Both the position numbers and the translations under genes were made by a program. From assembly GCA_022836615.1 (NCBI GenBank), contig MU405277.1, positions 124,001-188,000 on the forward strand: a stretch of 64,000 nt of DNA. The letters are read 5' to 3'. Positions 10,498-23,541 of the stretch are shown here, piece after piece. Source of the stretch: Annulohypoxylon bovei var. microspora (Eukaryota > Ascomycota > Sordariomycetes > Xylariales > Hypoxylaceae). The first letter of the stretch is position 1. Each line of letters begins with the position of its first letter. Under the pieces are notes generated by a model. It worked only from the letters and a program-made list of their open reading frames with translations. It searched no databases and was not told the origin of the DNA.

Positions 10498-13400
10498 GGC
10501 AACCCAATGCAATCTGTCGTTTGTTGTATGCGGTGCGTGAATGTGAAAGTGAAATTGAACATGGGATGAATTTTTGGTGATGGATGAGTCAAAAGTTAAT
10601 TGGAGGGGCAGTTTCGGAGGGTTGAATGTTGCGTTATAACGATACTACCCCGCTGTTTATATTGTTCATTTATTATAACGATATTATCATAAGCAGTTCA
10701 ACCTAAAAGCTTAAAAGTTTAAAATCTTAAAAACATCCAGTCCAATAATAAGTCCAATAATATTCTATCTATCTATGTAATCACTTAACAAGATACATAA
10801 TTATAATTGATGACTTCATTTTTGACTTATCTACCTATGTAAGGTACCCTAGGTATGCTGCTGAGTACCTAGTCAAATAAGGCGCAGCTTAAATACGAAC
10901 TGCATTCATGTAGTTCAACAATTTCCTTACTTTCCTGTTGTCTTATTGGAACATGTTCAACGGCTATTTAGGTACGTGTCGGTCAAACTCGGGATTCTAG
11001 GCACACATTAGGGATAACCTCTAAAATCTAGTTGATATATGTGTAGGTACCTTGGGTAGGTATATACCTACCTACCTAAAGTAAAGAACTAAATATATTT
11101 TCTGTTCTTGCTTGAAAGGAACAAAAGTCCCTCGATGATACTTATGACCGGACATGCTAACCCATTCTGAAGACAATTTTAAGAATATAAGCTATCAACT
11201 ATGAATCCATATGCCTAGGATACTTTGCTAGTAAGCATATGTATCCCCATAGTAAAAAAGTTCAACCTACTGTTACATATGTACATCATGGCATTTATCC
11301 TTGATCGTTCACGATTAGCCCGGAGAAGAAGTTACAATGTACCTAGTAAACTACACGCTGCAAAAACTATGGGCAATAAAAATGCGATAAAAGTATGTAG
11401 AGAAGGTCAACCAAATCTAATAACATGGTTTTATGTACGTGTATACATAGTACATACGTACAACCGGAAGACCAGAAATGTAAGTCCGGGTCGAAGATGA
11501 TCTAGACCGGGCGGCGCAGGGGAATAACGGCAAGGGTGGGCCAAAGGTCGAACGACTGCCGTGGAACAGACTACGGTCTAGGCTAGAGCTCTACAGTTCT
11601 AGAATCCGAACCTCAAACTAAACCTCGTGAGCAAGCCCCTGGCTGGCTACAGGCGCAACCCAACCGTTACTTTACGCGGCTTGCATATGTACGTGCATCT
11701 ATACTAGGTATGTAGGTACATACATATGTATGTGCATAGGGTACTACTGCTGGCCATGCTTCCAAGGTCTCGATCCGGGCGGATCTGACCATGAAACCGG
11801 TGTTTAGATCGGTTCATGTCCTCGTCGGCGTTAGCTTGTGATCCATTTTTTTGTTTCATATTGAAGCGTTTACTATGCTTCCAAGTCTAGAATCAATAAT
11901 GAGTAACTAGAGAGAATCTTACATACCTAAGATAGGACCAATCTTCAAACCATAAACTCACTCTTATGCCTTTCTTCAAACGATCCAGTTAATTTTAAGC
12001 ATAAGTCGCTTTTGTTAGCCTTGAACAAATTAAAGTGCCGTATGGACCATGTGTTGTAAGGTCGAGTAAGCCAATGTGTACCTAGCTCACTCAATTTATT
12101 AAACATCAACCCTTCGGTGTTCCATCGTCGACTACCTGGTCGTAGGAAGAAGAGCTACCCAAATCTGGTGATATTACGATCGAAATATAGAAAAGGGCAA
12201 GGTTCAGGGGGGAGTCGATCTGTACCGAGGTTTGTGCTTCCAGGGGGGCTATCCCATGCTTCCCGAAGGCTAGAACCTGGAAAGCAGCATTAACAAGGCC
12301 TTCTCATTAGTCCTTCTCACAATCTATAGGGGTCTCGTTCCCTAAGATCGGTGTCTAGATCAGCAGATCCTATCGCCATCTGCAGAAAGACTGGGACGGG
12401 TACTATTCTGTACCCAGGCGCCGGGATGAATTGATTGCTCATTGACCACGAACGCTTATTACCAGATTTTCGATCGCATTCTAGGCTGAGCCAAGAATTT
12501 ACCATTATAATATATATATAACGATTGCGGCTCAGTCAACGGATTCTTATTTCCTTGTTACCTACACTTATTGTTCGATATCAGATGTTAAACATTTATG
12601 GAACTTGTACGGCATATTATATGTACCAAGGTATACCAAAAGTAGCCCTTGGTCAATGTTGCCCGTGAGCTTAGATGCCTTATAAGATCTAAAATCTAAC
12701 AGCGGAAGTCCGGCAAAGATTTAATGTTTCCATTTTGTGTCTTCATCCCCTGATATTAAACTTTCCCAACAACCTTGGAACTCTTGTTTGCTCTTTCCTC
12801 TCTATACGTGTACCTACCTACCTGGGTAAGGTACATATTTCCTTACTTCCAATCAATGGCATAAATAGGTAGGTACCTACCACCTAAGGGAAGTATACTT
12901 TTTTTTCTTGCTTTCATTCTTTCCTTATTTATTCATGTCGCTACTGCGTTGCTGGTTGCTCGTCGTTCTCCATTACCAAATATTGGAAGCCACTTACAGC
13001 ATAAGACCATTATGACATCGTTACCAGACCACCGGCACCAGCACAAACGCGGATTCCAAATTAAATAAGAGAGGAAGACGGAAAGGGTGGGAAATAATTT
13101 AAGGTGGGCACGTGTGATACTTACTAAATGTATACTCTGTTTGAACTGGATTTCGTCTGATTTTCTTCCAAAGTTTTCTTCTCACAGACCTCAACACAAC
13201 TTTTTTTTTTTCCCTTTTCATATCCTCGATTCTCCTAGTGACATAGTGTTCACAAACTATGTGTACTCACGAGGCAAAAACTTCGTTATTCTTCATCTCA
13301 TCGCTTACCTAACTTCTTTTCTTCATTCAAGATGGAAAATCCTCGTTCATATTTTGTTTATCGTCTAGTCGCACATCTACTCGGGCTCAAGTTACTATTC

Positions 13401-13886
13401 AATACTTTTGAGTCCTAGAGATCAACTGCATTCGAGACTGTAACAAACACGATCGGCATCCTCGAGCCCTTCATACAAAAAGAGCCGTGGGCGCATGCTA
13501 TCCAAAACCCTTGGGACAACCACTGTACCCAATCTAGGCTCGACATTCAAGCCTTTCCCCTGTACTTCTTCCATCCGGCCCAGGAGCTGTTAGCTCCTTG
13601 CTACTGATATACATGCAGTTATGGCTCTAGAAAACATTCAAGGGGTATTCCATGATCTAACACGGAGTTTTTTTCCACTCCGAGCGCGACAAATAACCTC
13701 GGCACGGCAGACCAGTCAAAGAACCCCCCATGCACAAGATATGCTACGGTACCGACGTCAACATCCTATCCTGCCGACATATCGATTACCGGATTCCAGC
13801 GAACCTCCTAGACGAACGACTAAACAAGATGAGAATATATACAAGTCGGGACCAAGGTATTAATGGAAATTGTCGAGAATGCGATG
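10498..13886. other. 3.4-kb intergenic, no gene recognised
   Basis: Lies between the eIF2B epsilon start and the SKN7 stop (both minus). It is AT-rich, with many TACCTA/TAGGTA words (for example around 10,840-10,870, 11,045-11,075, 12,810-12,890) and short poly-T tracts. The small open frames here (such as 11,225-11,500 and 13,087-13,368) have no domain-like composition or splice partners. It may hold a long 5' leader or a noncoding transcript, but nothing shows this. Confidence 0.5.
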
Positions 13887-16227
13887 CTATTGGTTATAAT
13901 TCCCCTGCGGTGCGTAAAGCCGTTGTCGCTTCTCAGGTGGCCCGTCGGAACGCTGCATGCCCTCGGGAATCCTCTGCTGAGGGGGCACACCCATCTGCGG
14001 CATCATGGCATTGGCGTATTGGGGCTTTTGAGTCCCGCCCGGCGTGAGCACCATCTGGGAACCGCTGCCCGCACCCATATATCCCTGGTCCTGCGCCAGC
14101 GTTGGCGAAGCGTGAGGCAGTTGACTAGGGGAATGCCACGAAGCGCTTGTTGCCGGAGATTGTATGGGGGTGGTATCGAACTTCCCAACCGGACCGGACG
14201 AGGCTGCCGATAGGGGAGCCATACCTATCCCCTGATTCGAATAGGGGCCTGGTGTCGGCGGTTGACCGGAGGCTCCATTAGGATACATCGAATCTATCAG
14301 GCTCTCCGGGGGAGGATTCCGCATGAAGTTGGCAAGGTGTTTTCTCAGCTTGCCAATCATTCCCTCCTTGGTGAACGGTTTAGCAAGCACGTCTCGCATA
14401 CCTAGGCACGATGTTAACATTCCGGTAATCAAACACGAGGCCGAAGACAAAGATTGAACCTACCCCAGTGGAAGTACATTTCGAGATCCTGTTGGTTGAT
14501 ATTAGATGTCATGGCAATGATTGGCGTGTTGGGTTGCACCTCGCGAATCATGGCTGTTGCTGAGACGCCATCAAGTTGGGGCATGACAATATCCATGAAA
14601 ATTAGATCATAGTAGTGATGTTTCGCGTTGACTTTATTCACAGCTTCGAGACCATCGCGCTATATCATATGTCAGCCAAAGATGTGCCCTCGTACGCACA
14701 AAAGATCAAGAGCTACGGCTACGTACTGCAACCTCTACGCCACAATCATACTGCGCAAGGAATTTCGAACCAATTCGAGAACATGTCCTATCATCTTCCA
14801 CCAGAAGAACGATGGGTTTCTTGGATCCCCACGGCGAACCGCCTTGTGACGCACCTCCCGGCGGAGTTTGAGAGTGCATTGGCGGTCCATTAAACTCGGG
14901 GCTAGGACCCATCGCATTATCTTGCACGGGTCGGTTGTAAGGGAGGTTATTGATGTGCTCGGCAGCGAAAGGATCGATGCCTATCGTCTGACCAACGGGA
15001 TATACGAGGTGCCGCATATCATTCAGAGGATCATGCAAAAAGGGATTGACACCACCTACGCCGGGCGGCCCCATCATCCCAGAAGACCCCGCGGATTCGG
15101 GGGAACCGCCTGCTTGGTGTAGCTGAACCGACATCCGGTTTAGATCTCGGTCTGCGACATGATCTACCTGAAGGCCGTTGAGAATATCACGAGCCCGACG
15201 TAGTTCGAGAGGCGACTCGGAGCCATCAGATAAGAGGTTTGCCGTGTTCGATCCATATCCGGACGTCGAGTGACCCGAACTTCGATTATTTTCTTTCCTT
15301 TCCTGCTCAACTTTATTCAGATGGTTGATTAGTTCGTTGTGTACCTGATTTTGTGCGCGAACTAGCTTCTGGAGGTGAAGTATTTCATCTACGAAAATCT
15401 TATTCGCGTTCACAATTTCCTGATAGGATTCCTGGAGTTGCTGGACCTGCTGCTGCGTCGCGGCTAGCGTCTCGCTAAGAACGAGAACTTGTTGATTAGA
15501 AACTCCATATTGTTCCTCCGCGGCCTGAGCCTTCCTAGGTGCTGGTGCCTTTCGTCGGATATTATCAAGGTTGTCCTTTCTGTCAGCGCGAAACTCGGGA
15601 TGCTTAAACTCCCATGCCTATCGTATATCGTCAGCTTCCACTACGGATCTATGATGCTTCCACCAGGGAAAACACCAGGAAAGGCAAGTATTACAGATGC
15701 GCCATATGGGGATTGCCCATTTTCTTCGTTATGCCGTACTTTGTGAAAGTCGTATTTATTAAGTTGTCGGACGAAGCTAGCAAAATTGCTATGTTTGAAG
15801 TGTTTCGGCAATATAGTCTTGGTGAACTTTTCATTCTGTAAAACGAGGATCAGTATCTATCCGAGACCTACGAGGAGCTGAGGCTCGCAAGTTTTACCTC
15901 AAGAACAACAAAGCTATCGCCTTCATTGCCCCACCGTACTACCTCGCTGTAGGCAGGGTCTTCCAGCATCCTACGATGAGGGCAAGCTTCGTTAGTATAC
16001 ACGGACAGAAGAGCTACTTGAATAGCTACCGAATGAAAAGAAAAAAAGAGCGAGTTACTTGTATAATTTGCGAACCTATAGTTGAGCCGGTTAGCAAATT
16101 CCGTTTGCGACGATCCGCGACAATGTGGTCTCGAATACGAGATTATCATCATCAAACTTACAAAGTCGCTCGAGTTGTTTCCTGCGCCCTGCGCCATGGA
16201 CGCTACATCACCTTCCGGAGGCATCAT
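13887..16227 (-). CDS. SKN7: SKN7 stress-response regulator: HSF-type DNA-binding domain plus receiver, seven exons
   Basis: Transcription factor of the osmotic/oxidative stress phosphorelay. Exons are 16227-16162, 16075-16059 (17 nt), 15970-15898, 15835-15695, 15617-14727, 14659-14464 and 14401-13887, giving 632 residues. Residues about 20-112 form the HSF domain: FVRKLYKMLEDP, then ENEKFTKTILPKHFKHSNFA, SFVRQLNKYDFHKV and AWEFKHPEFRAD. A heptad-like coiled coil follows (about 131-210). The receiver domain starts at KKPIVLLVEDD (acid pocket D374/D375), has phosphoacceptor D419 in LIFMDIVMPQLDG, and K469 in LAKPFTK. The C-terminus is Pro/Gln/Gly-rich. All receiver catalytic residues are present. 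A paired ATG ATG opens the frame and the second is equally possible. The tiny exon 2 is needed to complete the HSF helix, so it is well supported. Confidence 0.95.
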
Positions 16228-19200
16228 AGGCGATCGGCCTATAGCCTGCTGTTTATGCTTGTTTCAACGGTCAAATATTGATATATATATATCGGCACGC
16301 GCGCGTAAAAACGGTCGACTTGATTGACCCCAAATGGGGAGCTCGGACGGTGGCACGGCGACGAGACGACGTTGAATTTTGTGCAACTGGATCTCGAGCG
16401 ACGGTTGCTTGACGCTTTACGTACTCGTGTTCGTGGTTCGTAGTCCAGGGATCTTCTAATATTTCCCCTCTAGGACTGCGTCGAGCGCGCTCGATGGATT
16501 CGATGGTATGCGTGGTATACGCTCTTCGTTATATCTGTGGCTCCAAGGTGCGGTACAGATACGCAATAGAAACGATAACAATAGCCGACTACTCGCAGTC
16601 GCCGTTTCTACGGGCGTCGAGATTCCGATAATAGACGACTGCCAAGGACAATGCAAGCAGAGCAAGCAAATAAGCAAGCTATATCTTTCGTCTGGTATAA
16701 TATTCGCAGGTACTATTCAAGGTACTGAAACGGTGTCCGCCTAAAGATTTAGGTTGTGTCACTCAATTGGCGGGAATGGGTTCCAGGACTCGAGATGAAT
16801 ACAAAAAAACCATGACGAGCTGACCCGAACAGGGAAATGTTTAAAGACTTTTGAGAATGAATTGAATGGACAGGACAGGGTGGGTGGGCGGAATTCGGGT
16901 GCACCTCGTTTTTTTGGGGCTGGCTGGCCAGGCTAGCTTTGCGAGGTTACAGCAATAAATAAAAAAAGAGAAATGCTTCAATTCATACATAATATGGGGG
17001 CGTCCTGGGTAGAAATCCTGGAACGAAAAGGTGTGGATTAGGGAGGGGAATTTTGGCTCATTGTAAGTGCTGAGAGATCAGGGGAGAGGAGAGAGAAGAA
17101 CGCACATACCACCACATTCATTCATACATCCATACCACACCACACGCATACTACACGCCAAAGGGTCAAAAGAAGAGAGGCAGAGGTATGAGAGAGGGAT
17201 AACCATGAACGGACGGCAGCTCGGGGTGGCCACAAGGATACAAGCCAAAGAACTGAACTACTGGAGCTCCTCTCGTTTTTCCCTATCCATTAGGTCTAAT
17301 TCCTCTACCGGAAATTTTCCAGGAAAGCGTGACGGCATAGGGTCATCCTCTTATCCAACCTGGTAAGTCATTCATCATTTACTATTGACGGAGTGGTGTG
17401 GACCCCTGCAACCCTCTCGCGGTACCCTCGTACTACTTCCTTTTACAGGCTAAGTGTGTCTCTCTCACGGTCCCCATCCCCCCCTTTTTTTTTTAACTTC
17501 ATTTATTTTCTTTATTCGTCCTTGTCTTTACACATTGCTAATTAATCTGAGCTTGCAGTTTCTTGCAACACATACTACAGCGTGTATGTAGCAAGGACCC
17601 TTATTCCCTCAGAGACGTAGGACTTTGTCATATCGTACAGAGTACCCAGGTATTGTGCAATACTGCATACGTCGTACATATGGGAGGGCGACCGTGCTGC
17701 GCGGGCTGCGGGGAAAATCCGTCGAATAGACGCGAGCGGGTCAGCGGGATGCCAATGGTTGCGAGCAAAAGCACATGTGCTTTAGGGGTGGTCCGTGATC
17801 TCAGGGAAAAGATACGGCTACCGGACTCCTATCACTGCATAGCATTATACGCCTACAGTAGATCCTCTAAATAGTCGACAGGTCATTGGTCTATTTCGTA
17901 TTATATGTATGGTACTTATATACCGGTAAGTGCTAGGAGTAGGAGACTATGACGATTGTGTTATAAAGTACTACTTAAGTTCAGCTTGATATACACTAGA
18001 AGCAAGAATTTGGAATTGGTAATCTCTCTCCAGCATCTATTTTAATGAGCTTTGAGGGTGTTGAATAAAGCCGAGCAGCTACAGAGAAATACAGATGTAT
18101 ATTCAATAAAACTGGCGCCTCTTTTAACAATGTTACCTACCGTACTCCGCGAGTCAAGAGCAGCACGACTCATGCTCGTAAGTCTTAATCCCAATCCTCC
18201 TTGGGGGCGAGGCTATACCGCGATAGGATAAACAGCGTAACAGCTAGTCTCAATATTTGTTCCCGCAATCCTTTCCTCCAGCTTATGTTTATTCAGCTCG
18301 CTTTTAAGCTTCACTTTTTTCAGTATACAGCTCGTAAGACATATATATAGAAGAGGCAAATCATTCGCAAGGTTATCCAGGCGACAACTTACCCGAACCG
18401 AGGAACTTCGGTTTAGTAGATACCAGATAGACACCTACATAAGTGAAGAAAAATACGATATAGATATGCACCCAGTAAGTGTGTGATGTTTACATATTTA
18501 GCCAATCATCAAATTTTCACGCTGTTACCATACGGATATAGACTTCACAACAGACCTGTGGTCAGAAAAAGAAAAGAGAAAACAGGGTGGGAAGACCTAT
18601 GGTAACTTTGTAATCGGATGAGAATACGGTGAGTGAGAAGAAGGCCGGGACGATTGCCTATCTCCTTGAGGATCGTCGATACCTACAACAGGGTTACTCT
18701 CTTCACACTTCGCTCGTAAAGCTTTCCCCCTACCCATCCCTCCAGCCATGCCGAAGTTCAGCGCGATTTTGATCAGAGACATTCCTCGGTATTTCCGAAC
18801 CCATTTAAGCGTCCCGTCCCGTCCTGGCGTCCTATTTAGGGACGACGAACTCAAAAACCCATGCCATATCGACTTCTAAGCTCAGGTAGAGACGGTCCAG
18901 AACCGCCGGCGCCTTTGGACCCAGGAACGTGGGCCTTTGGAACGTCCGGCCGGGACCGTGGCTGCTAACGCTTATGGGGTTGCTCATGGTGCTTTAAGGC
19001 TTTGTGTTACCCACGATGCAAGACACCACGGGCGCCATCTGGGATCGATCTGTCTTTTTTTATTTTTTTCATCGAGGGCATATGCACGCCTCCTCTAATT
19101 ACTTAAGCTTATTACGCCGATTTGCTTGTTCTTCTGGAATATTAGAGATGTGATGTATCATTATCACGGATCCGACGAATACTCCGACCATGTATCTACA

Positions 19201-20794
19201 GAATATCTTCCAGCCGGTAATGTAGATACGAGGACCTACCTAATCCCCAAAGAGTTCTTGCATCGTCTCCCCCCATTCCAATAGGCATCGGGAGCATCCG
19301 TTCCAAGACAACAGCAGACTTGCTTTTCTTGCTTACCTATTTTCCCCCATCTCCCTCCTCTCATTCCCCATTTCTCTCCTCCAGTTCGCGCGAGCTAGCT
19401 AGATTGTGGCGCGGACTCCTCAGCTCTCGCTACCTCTTCCTTTTCCTCATCTTCTCCCAGGTAGTGAGAAATAAAATCAAAAAGTCGATAACCCAAAGCG
19501 ACAAGGCGCGTGCGGCCGCCCCCCTTACCCATCAACCCATCACCCCTACCCCTACCACCTATCACCCCCCGGCCCTGCCCGCCAAGTTGGATGGCAGTCC
19601 CGAAAAGTGCAAATGATCGGCAGCTAATACCGCGATAGGCACAGAAATCGCGACACCGGCTAGGCCAGTATTTGCCGCACCTACGTAGCTACCTGAGCTA
19701 AGTAGAGGAGCCAACCCAACCCTGTCTCGGCGCGCTACGTATGTACGCGGCTACATAGATAGTCGGTGCGTTATGTGCCTAGGCATTGGCCTAGCAACCT
19801 GGCATTACATAGGTGGAAGGGCAGCAGGGCAAGGACATGGCAGATCTTTTCTCTTCTTCTTCTTTTTTTTTGTTTTTTCCCTCGTGCGAGCGGAGTTATC
19901 GCCGCTAGAGCAGGGAGGCGGCGGACGGCTTGGGACTTCCGGGAAGGCTTGTTTTGATTGAACTGCCAGTTCTTCGATGGCAGCTCGATGGACGCCTGGG
20001 ATGCGCGTGGGGGATCCGACGAGCTAGGTTGGGAAGAAAGGATGGCGGACCAGTCGGATTCCTTTGCTAGGGAGGTAAGCTCAATAGGTAAGGTAGGTAA
20101 GGCAGGCAGGTATTCCCACGGCTCGAAGCGAAGAAGAAGAAGCCAGGTATGCAATAAGCAAGCCTGCCTCGACTTTCTTCAATGCCACGCCCATGCCATG
20201 CTTCCCTCCTTTTTGGCTTGCTAGGTAGCCGCAGGAAGTCGGCAAGAGAGAGAGGACGGCTCACGCTCTCTCTCGCAACCCGCGTTCCATCGGTTCAAGT
20301 TCGAATTCTCCGCCTAATGGCTGCATCTCGATCTGGTTTCGCAGTTGAGATCCAGAGATCTGCTAATCCAGATCCGTCGTCTGGGGGAAAAACTTCAACA
20401 ACCTTATGGCACGATACTTCGTGTATTGTATTTTGTGTCCGAAAACTCCCGAATTCCCTGGCGAAGCTAGTCTGCTTCGTTACGGGCGAGCCGTGATTCT
20501 CCTTTACATGCTCTACGCTTAGGTATGGATTTGTATGATATCTACAAGGCTTACAATGTCTTATGCATTTCCTCTCGTAGATAACTACCTAGGTAGGTAG
20601 CCCTATGGCTCTATCCCCTGCTACCCCTAAAGCCCCCTACAGATAAGACCTTAAGTGGTAGGTACCTAAGCTATGTACAACGCCTTAAAGATTCAAAACC
20701 AACCCCTTTCTTTTGTAAGAGATCTATGGATATCTGTTTTCTGCGATGCAACTTGACATGCCTAAAGTCTCTGGCTCTTAAAACGTCAATTAGC

Positions 20795-20812
20795 TACCTA
20801 GGTACCTAGGTA
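20795..20812. repeat. Tandem TACCTAGGTA palindrome
   Basis: TACCTAGGTACCTAGGTA, two overlapping copies of a 10-bp palindrome found in many gaps of this window. Confidence 0.6.
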
Positions 20813-21970
20813 TGGTCTCGGCTTCCCGAATAAAGCCACTGCCGACTCTATAAATATCATTCTGTTTCAACCTGCAGACCCTTCACATTTGACGTTGCCG
20901 GCACTGGTAAAGCGACTCTCGCGCGTCTAAAAGCCAGCAATTCGGATATTTAACTCCGCTCTTAGGTTGTAGTAACGGTATTGCTGTCCTCAAGGTCCAT
21001 TCTACCTTCTTCAGCCCGAACCTAGCTATCTACCCACGATACCTCTCTAAAGTCGTGGTCGTGGTCTAAAAAAAGGCCAGATAATAATCTTCACCGTACT
21101 TCTAGACTGCCGTCCATCCATGCCCAGGTAGAACAAGGAGCCTCGGCTCTAGCTTTTAAATAGCGTCTTTCCCACCCCGGACTGCCCGGACCTCTCACCG
21201 TGCCAGCCTCCTCTCGACCCCGGAAACCCACATGCCTAGCCCTGCGAGGAAAGCCCACGTCGAGAGCAGACCGCTTGCCAGCTACCACTTACTATGTATG
21301 TTTACACGGGAAAAAACGCGCTCGAAATTTCTGAGCCGTAGCCGGGAAGGCGAAGCGTGGGAAGCGTTCGTTCCAGATTAGCCGGTTCGCAAAACCCTGC
21401 CGCGCTCCTCGCCATCCGCGATCCGCCAGCCGCCGTCCCGCGGGAGACGAGCGAACACGAGCAGACATGTACCTGCACACCTACCTACCTATCTACATAC
21501 ATAGGCACACACGTACACATATACGTACATGCATAGCTCCACCCTCAGTTGGTTCGTTCGCCTCTCTTACTCACGCCCGGCTGCTTGCGAAAAAAAATAA
21601 AAAATAAAAAAGGAAAAATAAAGTAGCCAGGGGGAGATGGCAAAAACGCTACATACCCTCCCCTACCTAGATAAGATATATTGCGTGCGCGTCTGCGTAA
21701 CAGGTCCGATGCTACCGTGGCGGGCCATCCCGAAATAGCGCGCGGCATACCATACCTACTATGTAGGTACAAACCGCACGCACGCACGCACGCACCTCAC
21801 AGCTACCGCTACCCACAGCCGAAGGCATAGGCCAAGGAAAGGGATCCTTCCGAGCTATCCTGAGGATCTCGTTTTCCGAACCGTGGACTTCTGCCGATTT
21901 CCGAGTCGGGGCTGCGGGCGTGCTAGGAGGTTGGGAGGGAGGGAGAGGCGATTAGACAGGCCTTGTGGTT

Positions 21971-22037
21971 AGGTACCTAGGTAGGTAGGTAGGTAGTTAG
22001 GTAGGTAGGGCTATGCGATGCGATGCGATGCGATGCG
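21971..22037. repeat. GTAGG tandem tract followed by ATGCG pentamer repeat
   Basis: Copies of GTAG/GTAGG from about 21,971 to 22,009, then roughly five ATGCG units from 22,012. This is a simple-sequence tract. Confidence 0.7.
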
Positions 22038-23541
22038 GCTCCTGTGTCGTACGGGGTGTCTTATGGTAACTTGCACGACGTCTGCTCCTGGCAATCCTGC
22101 ATGTCTTTGGTACCTGTGCGGTTTCGTGTTGTTGCGTAGGTAGGTAGAGTATAAGTTAGGTATCTGATAGAGATGCATGTTTCATTGGGATATGAAACTC
22201 ACTTAATCATCATGACTAAGTACGTATTGTGAGATATGGGGGTGTTTTATGATAGTTCGTATATCATTTTGATAAAAGAGGAATAGGGGCTAGTTACTAT
22301 TAGTTCTTCAAGAGCATCGGTGTTACTCCCTAGGTAAATTTCTGATAGGAGTTACCTTTCATCTGTACCTATCTTCTAACCAACTACACTTTTCGTAAGG
22401 AAGTCGGAGCTTGACTTTTCTGGCTATCTAGGACACGATCGAATATAGTACCTATATTCCCTGTGTTCAAACTTGGTAAGCCTAACCCCCAAAACTGTTA
22501 TTACGCAGAGTACTAGTCATCACTTAAGAGCTATCTATGCAGATACCCTATACGCTAAACTATCTTGATCATAATCGGACCATTGACACTGCTATCAAAT
22601 CGGCCCTATAAACTACATAACATTAGAGCACGATGAAGTGACACTGCAGATAGCTGCGGTGGACATTTGAACTCTAACTATATGTCTGCATCGTCGGTGT
22701 CTTTCGCAATAGAAACAAGTTGGAAGGTTTTCGCCCTCGTATCGATGTACTGAACGATTCTTCATATGTTACCATCCACATGTACGTATAGTTTCTACTC
22801 GGGAGATGCTAGCTTATAACACCTTCCTGGCACCTACGTTATTCGGGCACTGGCTCCTTATGTGGCCATTTTACGTATAGACTTTTAAAGAAATTGATAG
22901 AAACTATGAGTTGATGCCGTTTAAGATAGAGTACTTATGTTGGTATAATTCCTGCAAGATAGGTAGAGTGCTAGTGACTTAGAGATTGATTTATATCACG
23001 ACCGGTCCTTGAATCCCACTCTCGCTCGAGGCTCACATATCATTACGCAAATAGATAGCGGAGAAGACATCTTGAAGCTCCCAGCACAGAATACAAAATG
23101 ATAAGAATAAAGCTAGCCACGTACTCTGTATATGCGTTGAGAAACGAGTGACTACCTACAGTTCTGTACGATGTATACTTCCAACCCCTTGGGCCACCCA
23201 AGCAAGGGGATACGCAATGTTTGCGATACGGTTAGAGATTTATGTCACGACGGGCCAGAATATTTTATTTCATCTAATCGTACCCACGGGTACGGTACTT
23301 TCCAGGCAAAGCCAATCACACATTGAAAGATGGAAAAAGACCTCGTGCTCTCCACTGCCAAACCACAGCGTCGGGTCACCAGGATGGATACCATGCCCTA
23401 ACTCCAACTTCCGAGCGTCGAGTGGAGATGCAAAAGAGACGGTAGTCTGCAAGACCTCCTCCCTCGACACGCGCGCGAGCAGATAACACCTACTTCAAAA
23501 TCCCACAACCGCACCTACCTCGTCTCGGGCCGCTCTCCGCC

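Larger units (their letters stand above)
16228..23541. other. 7.3-kb intergenic upstream of SKN7, no gene recognised
   Basis: Separates the SKN7 start (-) from the membrane-protein gene (+). Many small open frames exist but none reads as a known domain. Pyrimidine tracts, runs of TACCTAGGTA-type words (20,585-20,600; 20,795-20,812; 21,480-21,500; 21,970-22,009), a CGCA run (about 21,777-21,794) and an ATGCG run (22,012-22,037) are present. A short open stretch at 20,041-20,072 (MADQSDSFARE) ends at a GTAAGC, but no second exon was found. Confidence 0.45.

Noticed and set aside
20041..20072. ATG followed by an open stretch ending at GTAAGC, as if a first exon
   Set aside because: No downstream exon in a matching phase could be found.
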